Assembly: GCF_037949795.1 (NCBI RefSeq)
Contig: NZ_CP149934.1
Coordinates: forward strand, 124,001 to 188,000
Direction of reading: 5' to 3'
Length of the DNA stretch: 64,000 nucleotides
Source: Thioclava sp. GXIMD2076
Lineage (GTDB): Bacteria > Pseudomonadota > Alphaproteobacteria > Rhodobacterales > Rhodobacteraceae
Positions 8,398 to 16,768 of the stretch are shown here, one piece after another; position 1 is the stretch's first letter, and each line of letters starts with the position of its first letter. Below the pieces are notes generated by a model. That model saw only the letters and a program-made list of their open reading frames with translations, made no database searches and was not told the DNA's origin. Both the position numbers and the translations under genes were made by a program.

Positions 8398-9264
8398 CTA
8401 GAACAGCTTCAGCCGGTGCGACATCCGCTTCCATGCCTGCATCCGTCCGGCGACATCCGCCCCTCCCGCCTCGGCGGTGGCATGGACCAGAAGGCTCGCC
8501 GCCGCATGCAGCCCGAGCGTGGATTCCAGAAACAGCCCCGTTTTCGAGGGCGCATTGATCACCGCATCGGCTAGTCCCTGTGCCCAATGGCAGTATTCAT
8601 CGGTGATCAGAACCACGCCCGCCCCCCGATCCTTGGCAATCCGCGCGATCATTTCGGCCTCGGCGGCATAGGGGATTACATCGAACATCATCAGACAGCT
8701 TCCGGCCTCCGGAACCGACGCGATCCATTCCGACAGCATCGAGTCATGTCCCGAGAGAAACCGGACATTGTCGCGCGCCAGAGCCAGCCTGCGGGCGCAA
8801 TCCTCGGCCAGACCGCGGATGGTCTGGAAACCGGTCACATAGACCTCTCCCGATCCCGCAAGAAGATCGCGCGCCTGCGTGAAAGCGGGGGTCTCCATCT
8901 GGTCATAGACCATCTGCACCCCGTGCATCTCGACGGTCAGCTGCTCCTGCCAGTCGCGCGAGAGTTCTGTCTTCTTGCGGCCCATCACCTCGCCGCTGAC
9001 CGAATAGCGCTGGCGCAACAGCGCCTTGAACTCTTTCATCCCCGCGCAATCGAACCGGCGCAGCATCCGCCCCACGGTAATTTCGGAAACGCCGGCCTTG
9101 GAGGCGATGGATTGCCCCGTCTCGAGGGGAATCGAGGCGAGGTTTAGGAGGATATATTGTGCAACTTTTGCTTCCTGTTTGGGCAGATCGGCCATGCCTG
9201 CTTCAATTTTGCGCGCCAACTCGTCGAGAGGGGCATCGGAAAAGGAGGAAAACCCGATTGGCAT
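8398..9264 (-). CDS. RpiR/MurR-family regulator (HTH plus SIS domain)
   Basis: 288-aa regulator. Seen: an N-terminal HTH_6 domain in the first 80 residues with ASKAGVSEITVGRMLRRFDCAGMKEFK, then a SIS sugar-phosphate-type domain (GEVYVTGFQTIRGLAEDCARRLA, then DVIPYAAEAEMIARIAKDRG). RpiR proteins usually respond to phosphorylated sugars, but in alphaproteobacteria members are often found beside amino-acid or polyamine transport genes. It is divergent from the polyamine-type ABC operon at 9369 and is the obvious candidate regulator. The ATG at 9264 has AGAGG six bases upstream; an in-frame ATG at 9279 has no such site, so 9264 is preferred. Confidence 0.88.
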   Translation of the reverse strand: MPIGFSSFSDAPLDELARKIEAGMADLPKQEAKVAQYILLNLASIPLETGQSIASKAGVSEITVGRMLRRFDCAGMKEFKALLRQRYSVSGEVMGRKKTELSRDWQEQLTVEMHGVQMVYDQMETPAFTQARDLLAGSGEVYVTGFQTIRGLAEDCARRLALARDNVRFLSGHDSMLSEWIASVPEAGSCLMMFDVIPYAAEAEMIARIAKDRGAGVVLITDEYCHWAQGLADAVINAPSKTGLFLESTLGLHAAASLLVHATAEAGGADVAGRMQAWKRMSHRLKLF

Positions 9265-9277
9265 GGAGAACCTCTGC

Positions 9278-9316
9278 ATGACAGAAAACTAACGTTTGAC
9301 GAAAATGACAGTAAAC
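9278..9316. promoter_or_regulatory. direct repeats in RpiR/ABC divergent region
   Basis: ATGACAGAAAAC (9278-9289) and ATGACAGTAAAC (9305-9316) match at 11 of 12 positions and are 27 bp apart start to start. They sit between the RpiR gene and the substrate-binding-protein gene. They are a candidate RpiR operator; no site of this regulator is known to me, so this rests on position and repetition only. Confidence 0.45.
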
Positions 9317-9368
9317 AACCACCCTGAGAGCACAAGAAAAACACGTCATGCCTGACGGGGAGAAATGA

Positions 9369-10394
9369 ATGACGATGAAATATCTTGCGCTCGGGGCCGT
9401 GCTTGCCCTGACCCCGCTGGGCGCGCAGGCCGAAGGGAAACTCGCGCTCTATAACTGGGGCGATTACATTAATCCGGCGGTTCTGGAGAAATTCACCGAA
9501 GAGACGGGGATCGAGGTCAGCCTCAATACCTATGGCTCGAACGAGGAGATGCTGGCCAAAATCCAGGCGGGGGCTACGGGCTATGACATCGTCTTCCCCT
9601 CGGTCCATATGCAGGACATCATGTCCCACCTGGATCTTCTGGCCGAGACCGATATCAACGAGGATCCCGCCTTCGCCAATATCGATCCGCAATTCCTGCG
9701 CGCCAAGACCGACCCCGAGGGCAAATTCTGCCTGCCCTATGCCTTTGGCAATGTGGGCATCGTATATAACAAGGCGCTGGCAGGCGATATCACCGGCTGG
9801 AAGGATTTCTTAGCGCTCGGCGATGCGGGCAAGAAGATCATTATGCTCGACGATCTGCGTGAGGTGATCGGTGTCGGTCACATCATGAACGGCACCTCGG
9901 TCAACTCCACCGACGAGGCCGAGGTCGAGAAAGCCGCCGATTATATTATCGCGCATAAGAAGGGCATCTCGGCCTTCTCCTATGACTCGATCCCGCTGGT
10001 CACCTCGGGCGATGTGGCGGCAGCCCAATGGTATGTGGGGGCGAATATCTTCGTGAACGAGCATCCCGACACGCTGGGCTATATCATCCCCGAAGAAGGC
10101 GCGACCATGTATCAGGAAGATATCTGCGTGCTGAAAACGGCGCCCAATTTCGACAATGCCGTGAAATTCCTGAAATTCTACCTCAAGCCCGAGATTGCCG
10201 CGCTCAATGTCGAGCAGCAGATGAACGGCACGCCCAACACATCGGCACAGGCGCTGATCCCCAAGGAGATCGCCGATAACAAGACCATCTACCCGCCGCA
10301 GGACGTCCTGGACAAACTCCAGATCTTCGAGGATCTGGGGCGCGACCTGCAGCTGTATAATAGTGAGTGGACGCGGATCAAAACCGCACAGTAA
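9369..10394 (+). CDS. polyamine-type ABC substrate-binding protein (PotD/PotF-like)
   Basis: 341-aa periplasmic binding protein. Seen: Sec signal (first 21 residues ending GAQA), then GKLALYNWGDYINPAVLEKF, the opening signature of PotD/PotF proteins. GYDIVFPSVHMQDIM and a C-terminal PPQDVLDKLQIFEDLG are also typical. The family binds putrescine, spermidine or related cations; members next to catabolic genes may bind other amines or opines. It leads an operon with ATPase and two permeases; a strong intercistronic hairpin separates it from the ATPase gene. The start follows a GGGGAGA site. Confidence 0.9.
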   Translation: MTMKYLALGAVLALTPLGAQAEGKLALYNWGDYINPAVLEKFTEETGIEVSLNTYGSNEEMLAKIQAGATGYDIVFPSVHMQDIMSHLDLLAETDINEDPAFANIDPQFLRAKTDPEGKFCLPYAFGNVGIVYNKALAGDITGWKDFLALGDAGKKIIMLDDLREVIGVGHIMNGTSVNSTDEAEVEKAADYIIAHKKGISAFSYDSIPLVTSGDVAAAQWYVGANIFVNEHPDTLGYIIPEEGATMYQEDICVLKTAPNFDNAVKFLKFYLKPEIAALNVEQQMNGTPNTSAQALIPKEIADNKTIYPPQDVLDKLQIFEDLGRDLQLYNSEWTRIKTAQ

Positions 10395-10402
10395 CGAGTG
10401 AC

Positions 10403-10428
10403 GGGAGAGGCCCTTCGGGGCCTCTCCC
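10403..10428 (+). other. intercistronic cUUCGg hairpin
   Basis: Perfect 11-bp stem GGGAGAGGCCC / GGGCCTCTCCC closed by a C(TTCG)G tetraloop, an exceptionally stable RNA fold. No T-run follows. It lies 8 bases after the stop of the binding-protein gene, where such hairpins commonly protect the upstream message and partly limit read-through, giving binding protein in excess over the membrane parts. Confidence 0.8.
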
Positions 10429-10485
10429 ACCCCCTAATACCTGACAGCCCCTTGTGTTTTCGTGGGCCGGAAAGACTGGACGACC

Positions 10486-11547
10486 ATGGCTGCACCTCTG
10501 GAAATCTTCAACGCCAGCAAGAGCTTCCGCACACCCGAAGGCGGCACGCTGATCGCGCTTGACAAGGTGTCTCTCAAACTCGGCTCGGCCGAATTTGTCA
10601 CGCTTCTGGGTCCCTCGGGCTGTGGCAAGACCACGCTTTTGCGGATGGTCTCGGGGTTCGAGAGCCTTGATGCGGGCGATATCCTGATCGATGGCACCGC
10701 GATGACGGACTGGCCCGCCCATAAGCGCCCCGTCAATACCGTGTTCCAGAAATACGCGCTGTTCGAGCATATGTCGGTAGGCCGAAATGTTGGCTATGCG
10801 CTGGAAATCGCGGGTGAAAACCGCGCCACGATCAAGAGGCGTGTGGGCGAGATGCTTGATCTGGTAGGCCTTTCGGGGCTGGAGAAACGGTCGATCTCGC
10901 AGCTGTCGGGCGGCCAACAGCAGCGGGTGGCTCTGGCGCGGGCCTTGGCGGGCAAGCCCAAGCTGCTTTTGCTCGACGAGCCGCTCTCGGCGCTTGACAA
11001 GAACTTGCGCCAGAAGATGCAGCAGGAGCTGAAATCGATCCAGCGCGAGCTGGGGATCGGGTTCATCTTTGTCACCCATGATCAGGAAGAGGCGCTGACC
11101 ATGTCCGACCGGATCGCCGTTCTGGCAGGCGGGCAGATCCAGCAGCTGGGCACGCCTGCCGCACTCTACCGCCGCCCCGAGAACCTCTTCACCGCGCGCT
11201 TCCTTGGCGAGAGCAACCTGATGCCCGTGCGTATCGCGGGCGGGCAAGCGGAGCTGGCGGATGGCCAGCGCTTTGCCAGCCCGCATAAAGGGGCCGAGGC
11301 AACCGCCATGCTGCGCCCCGAGGCGCTGCATCTGACCTCGCCCGAGGGCCCGCATCTGACCTTCGATGGCATTGTGACCGCGGAGGCCTATACCGGCAAG
11401 GATCGTCAGATCACGCTGGAGACCGCGTCTTTCGGCCCGCTGCACGCGCTCCTGCGCGCGGGCGGTTGGGTGCCCGAACAGGGCGCCACAATCCGGCTTT
11501 ATGCTTCTCTGGGCGATCTGCATCTGATCGATGAGGTGACGCGATGA
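10486..11547 (+). CDS. polyamine-type ABC ATPase (PotA-like)
   Basis: 353-aa ATPase of the importer. Seen: Walker A GPSGCGKTT, Q-loop in TVFQKYALFEHM, signature [15 protein letters not shown], Walker B KLLLLDEPLSALD, H-loop FVTHDQEEAL, and a C-terminal TOBE domain from about residue 265. This length and TOBE tail fit PotA. ATG at 10486 is taken as start; a GTG at 10462 would add 8 residues that match nothing in the family. The stop overlaps the start of the first permease gene by four bases. Confidence 0.9.
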   Translation: MAAPLEIFNASKSFRTPEGGTLIALDKVSLKLGSAEFVTLLGPSGCGKTTLLRMVSGFESLDAGDILIDGTAMTDWPAHKRPVNTVFQKYALFEHMSVGRNVGYALEIAGENRATIKRRVGEMLDLVGLSGLEKRSISQLSGGQQQRVALARALAGKPKLLLLDEPLSALDKNLRQKMQQELKSIQRELGIGFIFVTHDQEEALTMSDRIAVLAGGQIQQLGTPAALYRRPENLFTARFLGESNLMPVRIAGGQAELADGQRFASPHKGAEATAMLRPEALHLTSPEGPHLTFDGIVTAEAYTGKDRQITLETASFGPLHALLRAGGWVPEQGATIRLYASLGDLHLIDEVTR

Positions 11548-12428
11548 AACTGGCCCTGCGCAAGCGTGTCCAGCTTTTCGGGCTCCTGTCGGTGCCCACC
11601 GCCTTCCTGCTGTTTTTCTTCTTCTGTCCGCTCGTCATCATGCTCGTCTACAGTTTCCTGATGCCCGGTCTTTATGGCGGGGTGGAATGGAGCTTCTTCC
11701 ATCTCAATTACGGGCGCATCCTCGGCTGGGCCGATACGAAATACGAGAAATTCGACCCCGTCTATCTGCAGATCTTCGCCCGCTCGCTGGAACTGGCGGC
11801 GCTGACGGTGCTCTCGACACTGGTTGTCAGTTATCCGGCGGCGTTCTGGATCTCGCGAATGCGCCCCACCACGCGCAATCTGGCGATGTTTCTGGTCACG
11901 CTGCCGTTTTTCGTCAGCCTGATCGTGCGACTCTTTGCATGGGTGCTGATCCTGCGACCTACCGGATTTCTCAATCAGGGCATGATGGCACTGGGGCTGA
12001 TCGATGCGCCCCTCGAGCTGCTCTATACCGATTTCGCGGTGATCCTTGGCATGACCTATGTGTTCATCCCCTTCATGTTTCTGCCGCTTTACGGCGCGCT
12101 TGAACGGCTGGACCCCGCCCAGATCGAGGCTTCTGCCGATCTGGGGGCCACGCGCCTGCAAACCTTCCGCAAGGTGATCCTGCCTGCCACATTCCCCGGG
12201 ATATTGGGCGGGGCGATCCTTGTCTTCATCCCTGCCATGGGCAATTTCATCGTGCCCTCGGTTCTGGGCGGCGCGAAGGTCGTGATGATCGGCAACCTGA
12301 TCGAGCAGCAGTTCCTGTCGGCGCGCAACTGGCCTTTCGGCTCGGCGCTGGCAATGCTGGTGATGGCCGCCGTGCTGGTGCTTCTGGTCGTGCAGTTACG
12401 GCTTGGCCGCAGGGAGGGCCGCGCATGA
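11544..12428 (+). CDS. ABC permease (PotB-like)
   Basis: 294-aa inner-membrane permease with about six helices (first one FGLLSVPTAFLLFFFFCPLVI). The EAA motif that docks to the ATPase is seen as EASADLGATRLQTFRKVILP near residue 195. A periplasmic loop between helices 1 and 2 is typical of PotB/PotH. It overlaps the ATPase gene before and the second permease gene after by four bases each, so the three are translationally coupled. Confidence 0.9.
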   Translation: MKLALRKRVQLFGLLSVPTAFLLFFFFCPLVIMLVYSFLMPGLYGGVEWSFFHLNYGRILGWADTKYEKFDPVYLQIFARSLELAALTVLSTLVVSYPAAFWISRMRPTTRNLAMFLVTLPFFVSLIVRLFAWVLILRPTGFLNQGMMALGLIDAPLELLYTDFAVILGMTYVFIPFMFLPLYGALERLDPAQIEASADLGATRLQTFRKVILPATFPGILGGAILVFIPAMGNFIVPSVLGGAKVVMIGNLIEQQFLSARNWPFGSALAMLVMAAVLVLLVVQLRLGRREGRA

Positions 12429-13237
12429 AACGCCCCTATCTGACGCTTTACGGCATCGCCTTCTTCGTCTTCATCTATGCGCCGATCCTGCTGGTCGTGG
12501 TGTTTTCCTTCAACGCCAATCCGGTCAATATGATGATCTGGAGCGGCTTCACGCTTGACTGGTATCGCGAGCTCTTCGGCATCAAGACCGCGCTCTCGGA
12601 CAGCTCCACCTATATCGACAGCACCGACCAGCTCTATGCCTCGATTCGCACCTCGCTGATCGTCGCCTTCTCGACCTCCGTGATCTCGACCGCCTTCGGC
12701 ACGGCACTTGCGCTGGCGGTGGCGCGCTACCGGTTCCGGCTGGCGGGGTTCTACCGGATGCTGATGATGGTGCCGATGGTTATGCCCGATATCGTGCTGG
12801 GGATCGCGCTTCTGATTTTCTTCATCACTATCGGGATCAATCTCTCGGTCGTGACGATCATCCTTGGCCAGTGCACCTTCCTGATCTCCTATGTTTTTGT
12901 GACCGTCTCGGCACGGCTTGCGCAATATGATCCGGCCATCGAGGAGGCCTCGGCCGATCTGGGGGCTACCCCCGCTCAGACCTTCCGCAAGGTGACCTTG
13001 CCGGCTATCGCGCCCGGTGTAATGGGCGGCGGGCTTCTGGCCTTCATCATCTCGATGGATGATCTGGTGATCACCTATTTCATCGCCGGCACCGGTAATA
13101 CCACCCTGCCGATCCATATCTGGGGCATGCTGCGGCGCGGGATCAAACCCGAGATCAACGCCATCGCGACCCTGATGCTCCTGTTCACGGTGATCGTGGC
13201 GGGCATCGGCCTCTATATCCGCTCCCGAAAGACCTGA
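12425..13237 (+). CDS. ABC permease (PotC-like)
   Basis: 270-aa second permease. Seen: N-terminal helix LYGIAFFVFIYAPILLVVVF, the PotC-like FSFNANPVNMMIWSGFTLDWY segment, the EAA motif EASADLGATPAQTFRKVTLP near residue 176, and a C-terminal helix ending in Arg-Ser-Arg-Lys. It completes the importer, and three bases separate it from the P1 peptidase gene, which is therefore in the same operon. Confidence 0.9.
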   Translation: MKRPYLTLYGIAFFVFIYAPILLVVVFSFNANPVNMMIWSGFTLDWYRELFGIKTALSDSSTYIDSTDQLYASIRTSLIVAFSTSVISTAFGTALALAVARYRFRLAGFYRMLMMVPMVMPDIVLGIALLIFFITIGINLSVVTIILGQCTFLISYVFVTVSARLAQYDPAIEEASADLGATPAQTFRKVTLPAIAPGVMGGGLLAFIISMDDLVITYFIAGTGNTTLPIHIWGMLRRGIKPEINAIATLMLLFTVIVAGIGLYIRSRKT

Positions 13238-13240
13238 CCC

Positions 13241-14383
13241 ATGACTGACAAGAAACGCGCCCGCGATCTCGGGATCGCCCTTGGGGGAGAGACCGGCCCG
13301 CTAAATGCTATTACCGATGTGGCAGGGGTCGAGGTGGGGACGATGGAGCTCCTTTCGTCACGAGATCCGTCGCTGGCCACGCGCGGCATTCCGGTGCAGA
13401 CCGGCGTTACCGCGATCCTGCCCCGCGGGCGGGATGCGCAGCCGAAACCGGTCTGGGCGGGGCAGTTCAGCCTCAATGGCAATGGCGAGATGACGGGCGC
13501 GCATTGGGTGCGCGATGGCGGCTGGCTTTGCGGGCCGATCCTGATCACCAATTCCCATGCGGTGGGTGCGGCCCATCAGGCCGCGACCCGCTGGATGATC
13601 GAGACCTATGCCGATATTTGGGAACACAACCACCTCTGGGCGCTGCCGGTGGTGGGCGAGACCTATGACGGTGTTCTCAACGATATCAACGGGATGCACG
13701 TCACCGAAGCGCATGCCCGTCAGGCAATCGATGCCGCCCGCACGGGCCCTGTGGCCGAGGGCAATACCGGCGGCGGGGCAGGGATGATCTGCTACGAATT
13801 CAAGGGCGGCACCGGCACCTCGTCGCGGCGGATCATGCTGGACGGGCAGAGCTTTACATTGGGCGCATTGGTGCAGGCCAATCACGGGTTACGCCCGTGG
13901 CTGACGGTCGCGGGCCAGAAGGTGGGGGGACAGTTCTCCGAACACCGTATCCCCGGAATGACTGCGGAGCGGGGCTCCATCATCGTGGTGCTGGCCACCG
14001 ATATTCCGCTGCAATCGGGGCAGCTTGAGCGCATCGCGCGGCGGGCGTCGATTGGCATCGGGCGCGGCGGCACCCCGGGGGGTAACAATTCCGGCGATAT
14101 TTTCCTTGCCTTCTCGACCGCTAACGAGATGGATCTGCCGCAGCTCTCGGGCCCGTGGCGGCAGATGGTGAGCCTCAATGACGAGCTCCTCGATCCGGTC
14201 TATCTGGCCGCGGTAGAGGCGGTGGAGGAGGCGGTGCTCAACGCGATGCTGGCCGCCGAGGATGTGGCGATTGCCCGCCCTGAAGGCGGCGGCACCTGCA
14301 AGGCCATCGATCCCGAGGCTCTTATGGCGGCGTTACGGGCGAGCGATCTATGCCCGGACGCGCCTGAGCGGGTTGCCATGTGA
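13241..14383 (+). CDS. P1-family (DmpA-like) aminopeptidase/amidase
   Basis: 380-aa member of the DmpA/BapA family. These self-processing N-terminal nucleophile enzymes release D- or L-amino acids, or beta-amino acids, from the N-terminus of short peptides and amides. Seen: N-terminal RARDLGIALGGETGPLNAITDV, family block GNTGGGAGMICYEFKGGTGTSS, and RGSIIVVLATDIPL, where Gly245-Ser246 corresponds to the DmpA self-cleavage site and Ser nucleophile. Length equals DmpA. It is the last gene of the polyamine-type transporter operon, which suggests the imported compound is a peptide-like or amide-bearing amine (inference). Confidence 0.88.
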   Translation: MTDKKRARDLGIALGGETGPLNAITDVAGVEVGTMELLSSRDPSLATRGIPVQTGVTAILPRGRDAQPKPVWAGQFSLNGNGEMTGAHWVRDGGWLCGPILITNSHAVGAAHQAATRWMIETYADIWEHNHLWALPVVGETYDGVLNDINGMHVTEAHARQAIDAARTGPVAEGNTGGGAGMICYEFKGGTGTSSRRIMLDGQSFTLGALVQANHGLRPWLTVAGQKVGGQFSEHRIPGMTAERGSIIVVLATDIPLQSGQLERIARRASIGIGRGGTPGGNNSGDIFLAFSTANEMDLPQLSGPWRQMVSLNDELLDPVYLAAVEAVEEAVLNAMLAAEDVAIARPEGGGTCKAIDPEALMAALRASDLCPDAPERVAM

Positions 14384-14708
14384 CTGATCCTGCGGTCTTT
14401 TCGACGGATTTCTGTTTGCGGGGGGCGCGACCGATGATCTGGCGCCGAGATTTTGGAACGAGAGAGAGACCGGATGCGGGAGGGCCTGTTCATCGGGCTT
14501 GATGTCACAAGGCAATGTTTAGTCGGCGTTTTCTACGGGCTCTTGTGGGGAGCGGGCGCCACCTGCACGCAGCCTTTCCGTTCCGCGCATCGGGTGCCGC
14601 AGATCGTCTTTCAGGATTAGGTTGATACTGGCATCGATGCGGAGGCGCAGGGGGTGTGGCCGACAGGGCAAATCACGGTGCTACTGCCGGATTGGGATCT
14701 GCCGCCCG
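14384..14708. other. 325-bp gap without a clear gene
   Basis: Lies between the plus-strand P1 peptidase and the minus-strand ChaC-like gene. The only candidate is a 48-codon frame on the plus strand (14474-14620) after GAGAGAGAC, with no recognisable similarity; I do not call it a gene. No strong hairpin with a T-run was found, so the terminator of the two convergent units is not obvious. Confidence 0.4.
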
Positions 14709-15443
14709 TTAGGGCCGCATCTCGCGCAGCCCGTCCACCTCGCGCAGGAGGGCCTCGAGGGCCGGATCGGCAATGCCCAGCTCGTGACATCCCGCCAGCA
14801 CATTGGCCAAATACTCGCGGCTGCTACCGAGCCGCCCCGTGCCGGTTACCAGATAGCGCAGCTGGTCGTGATGCGAGATGCCGGTCTCGATCATGGCGGC
14901 CTCGGGATCGGCCACAAAACAAAGCGCCTCCACCTGACCCTGCGCGGTCTCCACAGGGGCAAAAACAGCCTTGTAGCATGGCGCCATCATTTCGCGCCGC
15001 CAGATGATCTCGGATTCGCGATCCGCCGTCTCGGCGGCCAGACGGAACACCAAACCGTCGCAATAGGGCCCGTGATCCAGCGCGGCCATCAGACCCGGTG
15101 CCTCCGCCGTGCCGCGCGCGCCCGAGCGGTCCACCAGACAGAAGCTGCGCCGGTATCCCTCGAGCCGCGCTCGCCGGACCTCGGCAAAATAGACCGCCGG
15201 ATCCCACATCAACGAGCCATAGGCAAAGACCCACAGATCCTTGCCGCGATAGGGCGCCAGTGCCTCGTGGCGCATCGCCTCGCGGGTCGCATCGTCATAG
15301 CGCGGGTTGGATTGCTCTCCTGCTTCGGCCCAGATCCGGTCGATCTCGGCCATATCGAGATCGCGGAAGAAACTCACCGCCGGATCGCGGATCTTGTCGG
15401 CCAATCCCGGATGGTGGCGGAAGGCATCGGGGGCAAAACTCAT
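14709..15443 (-). CDS. ChaC-like gamma-glutamylcyclotransferase
   Basis: 244-aa protein of the ChaC branch, which in bacteria and eukaryotes cleaves glutathione (or another gamma-glutamyl compound) to 5-oxoproline plus the remaining peptide. Seen: VFAYGSLMWDP, the family's substrate-binding loop, followed by RRSFCLVDRSGARGTAEAPGL and a Glu-rich segment with SEIIWRREM. The N-terminal 65 residues are an extra segment relative to the minimal ChaC domain. It is a single gene, divergent from the flavoprotein gene at 15625. Cytoplasmic; no signal peptide. Glutathione as the substrate is inferred from family. Confidence 0.82.
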   Translation of the reverse strand: MSFAPDAFRHHPGLADKIRDPAVSFFRDLDMAEIDRIWAEAGEQSNPRYDDATREAMRHEALAPYRGKDLWVFAYGSLMWDPAVYFAEVRRARLEGYRRSFCLVDRSGARGTAEAPGLMAALDHGPYCDGLVFRLAAETADRESEIIWRREMMAPCYKAVFAPVETAQGQVEALCFVADPEAAMIETGISHHDQLRYLVTGTGRLGSSREYLANVLAGCHELGIADPALEALLREVDGLREMRP

Positions 15444-15624
15444 GACGGGGCTCCTGATCAGACAGTCGCGACGCTAGAGAAAACCGCAGCGGATGGCCAC
15501 CGGCTTTGGCAAGACAGGGGCATGTTCGCGTCCGCAGAATGTCTGGCGCCTGTGCGTTTGGGCCAAGCACGCTCTGTTTGCCTGCCGGATTGGTGCGGCG
15601 GCGGATCCGGCCCATAGTCCGGAT

Positions 15625-16737
15625 ATGGAAAGCATACGCCCAACCCAGCCGCGCGCCATTCCCAGACTCGACGTCGTCGTGATCGGCGGCGGGCAGGCGG
15701 GGCTGTCGGCGGGCTATTATCTGCGCGAGGCGGGGCTCCGGCCCGATCGCGATTTCACGATCCTCGATCATGCACCGGAAGCGGGCGGGGCGTGGCAGTT
15801 CCGCTGGCCCTCGCTGACACTCAGCACGGTCAACGGGGTGCATGACTTGCCGGGCGGGTTCGGTCTGGCCGAGAGCCTCGGGCTGGAGAACAGCCCCGAA
15901 ATCAAGGCGGCGCATGCCGTGCCGCAGTATTTCCACCAGTATGAGGTGCGGTTCGGCCTGCCGGTGCATCGGCCCGTCTCTGTCCGGCAGGTCAGCTTGC
16001 GAGGCGGGCGCTATCTCGTGGAGACGGATCGGGGGCGGATTTCAGCGCGGGCGGTGTTGAATGCGACAGGCACATGGGACGCGCCCTACAGGCCCGCGAT
16101 CACGGGGGCGGAGCGGTTTACGGGTCTGCAGATCCATGCGCAGGGCTATCGCGACGCGGCGCCGTTTCGCGGGATGGAGGTGGTGGTGGTCGGGGCCGGG
16201 ATCTCGGCGATCCAGATCCTTGAGGAGGTCTCGCAGGTGGCACATTGCTACTGGGCGACCCGAAGCGCGCCGCGCTACCATGAGGGCCCGTTCCTGCCCG
16301 AACATGGCCGCGCGGCGGTGGCCCGGGTCGAGGCACGGGTGCGGGCAGGGCTGCCGCCCGGATCGCTGGTCTCGGCCACCGACCTGCCGCCCTCGGAGGT
16401 GCTCGAACGCGCGCGGAGCCGCGGGGTGCTGGACCCGAAGCCCATGTTCACCGAGATGACGGAAGAGGCGGTGATCCTGCCCGATGGAACGGCCCATAGG
16501 GCGGATGCGGTGATCTGGTCGACGGGGTTCGGCAACGCGCTCGGGCATCTGGCAGGGCTCGGGCTGTTCAACGCGCGAGGCGGCATTACCATGACGGGAC
16601 GGCTGGCGACGCAGGTGGAGGGACATCCGCGCCTGCATCTTCTGGGCTATGGTCCGAGTGCCTCGACCGTGGGCGCGACCCGGGCGGGACGGGCCGCGGT
16701 GAGAGAGGTTCTGGCCGATCTGAGGCGGGAAGGTTAG
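15625..16737 (+). CDS. FAD/NAD(P)-binding monooxygenase-like flavoprotein
   Basis: 370-aa two-dinucleotide-domain flavoprotein. Seen: FAD motif GGGQAG (residues 21-26), GGAWQFRWPSLTLSTVNGVHD, then RFTGLQIHAQGY, which fits the FxGxxxHxxxY fingerprint of flavin and Baeyer-Villiger monooxygenases. The second nucleotide motif is GAGISAIQ. Near the end is ATQVEGHPRLHLLGYGPSAS. The family includes CzcO-like and YUC-like enzymes whose substrates vary widely. The ATG at 15625 is chosen because the FAD motif then lies at the usual distance from the N-terminus. No close operon partner; the LysR gene at 16769 is convergent. Confidence 0.75.
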   Translation: MESIRPTQPRAIPRLDVVVIGGGQAGLSAGYYLREAGLRPDRDFTILDHAPEAGGAWQFRWPSLTLSTVNGVHDLPGGFGLAESLGLENSPEIKAAHAVPQYFHQYEVRFGLPVHRPVSVRQVSLRGGRYLVETDRGRISARAVLNATGTWDAPYRPAITGAERFTGLQIHAQGYRDAAPFRGMEVVVVGAGISAIQILEEVSQVAHCYWATRSAPRYHEGPFLPEHGRAAVARVEARVRAGLPPGSLVSATDLPPSEVLERARSRGVLDPKPMFTEMTEEAVILPDGTAHRADAVIWSTGFGNALGHLAGLGLFNARGGITMTGRLATQVEGHPRLHLLGYGPSASTVGATRAGRAAVREVLADLRREG

Positions 16738-16768
16738 TGCATAATGCCGGAGGGATATCGGGCGTAGT

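Noticed and set aside
14474..14620. 48-codon frame in the gap after the P1 peptidase gene
   Set aside because: Has a purine-rich stretch upstream, but no similarity, no neighbours to support it and a length easily reached by chance in GC-rich DNA.
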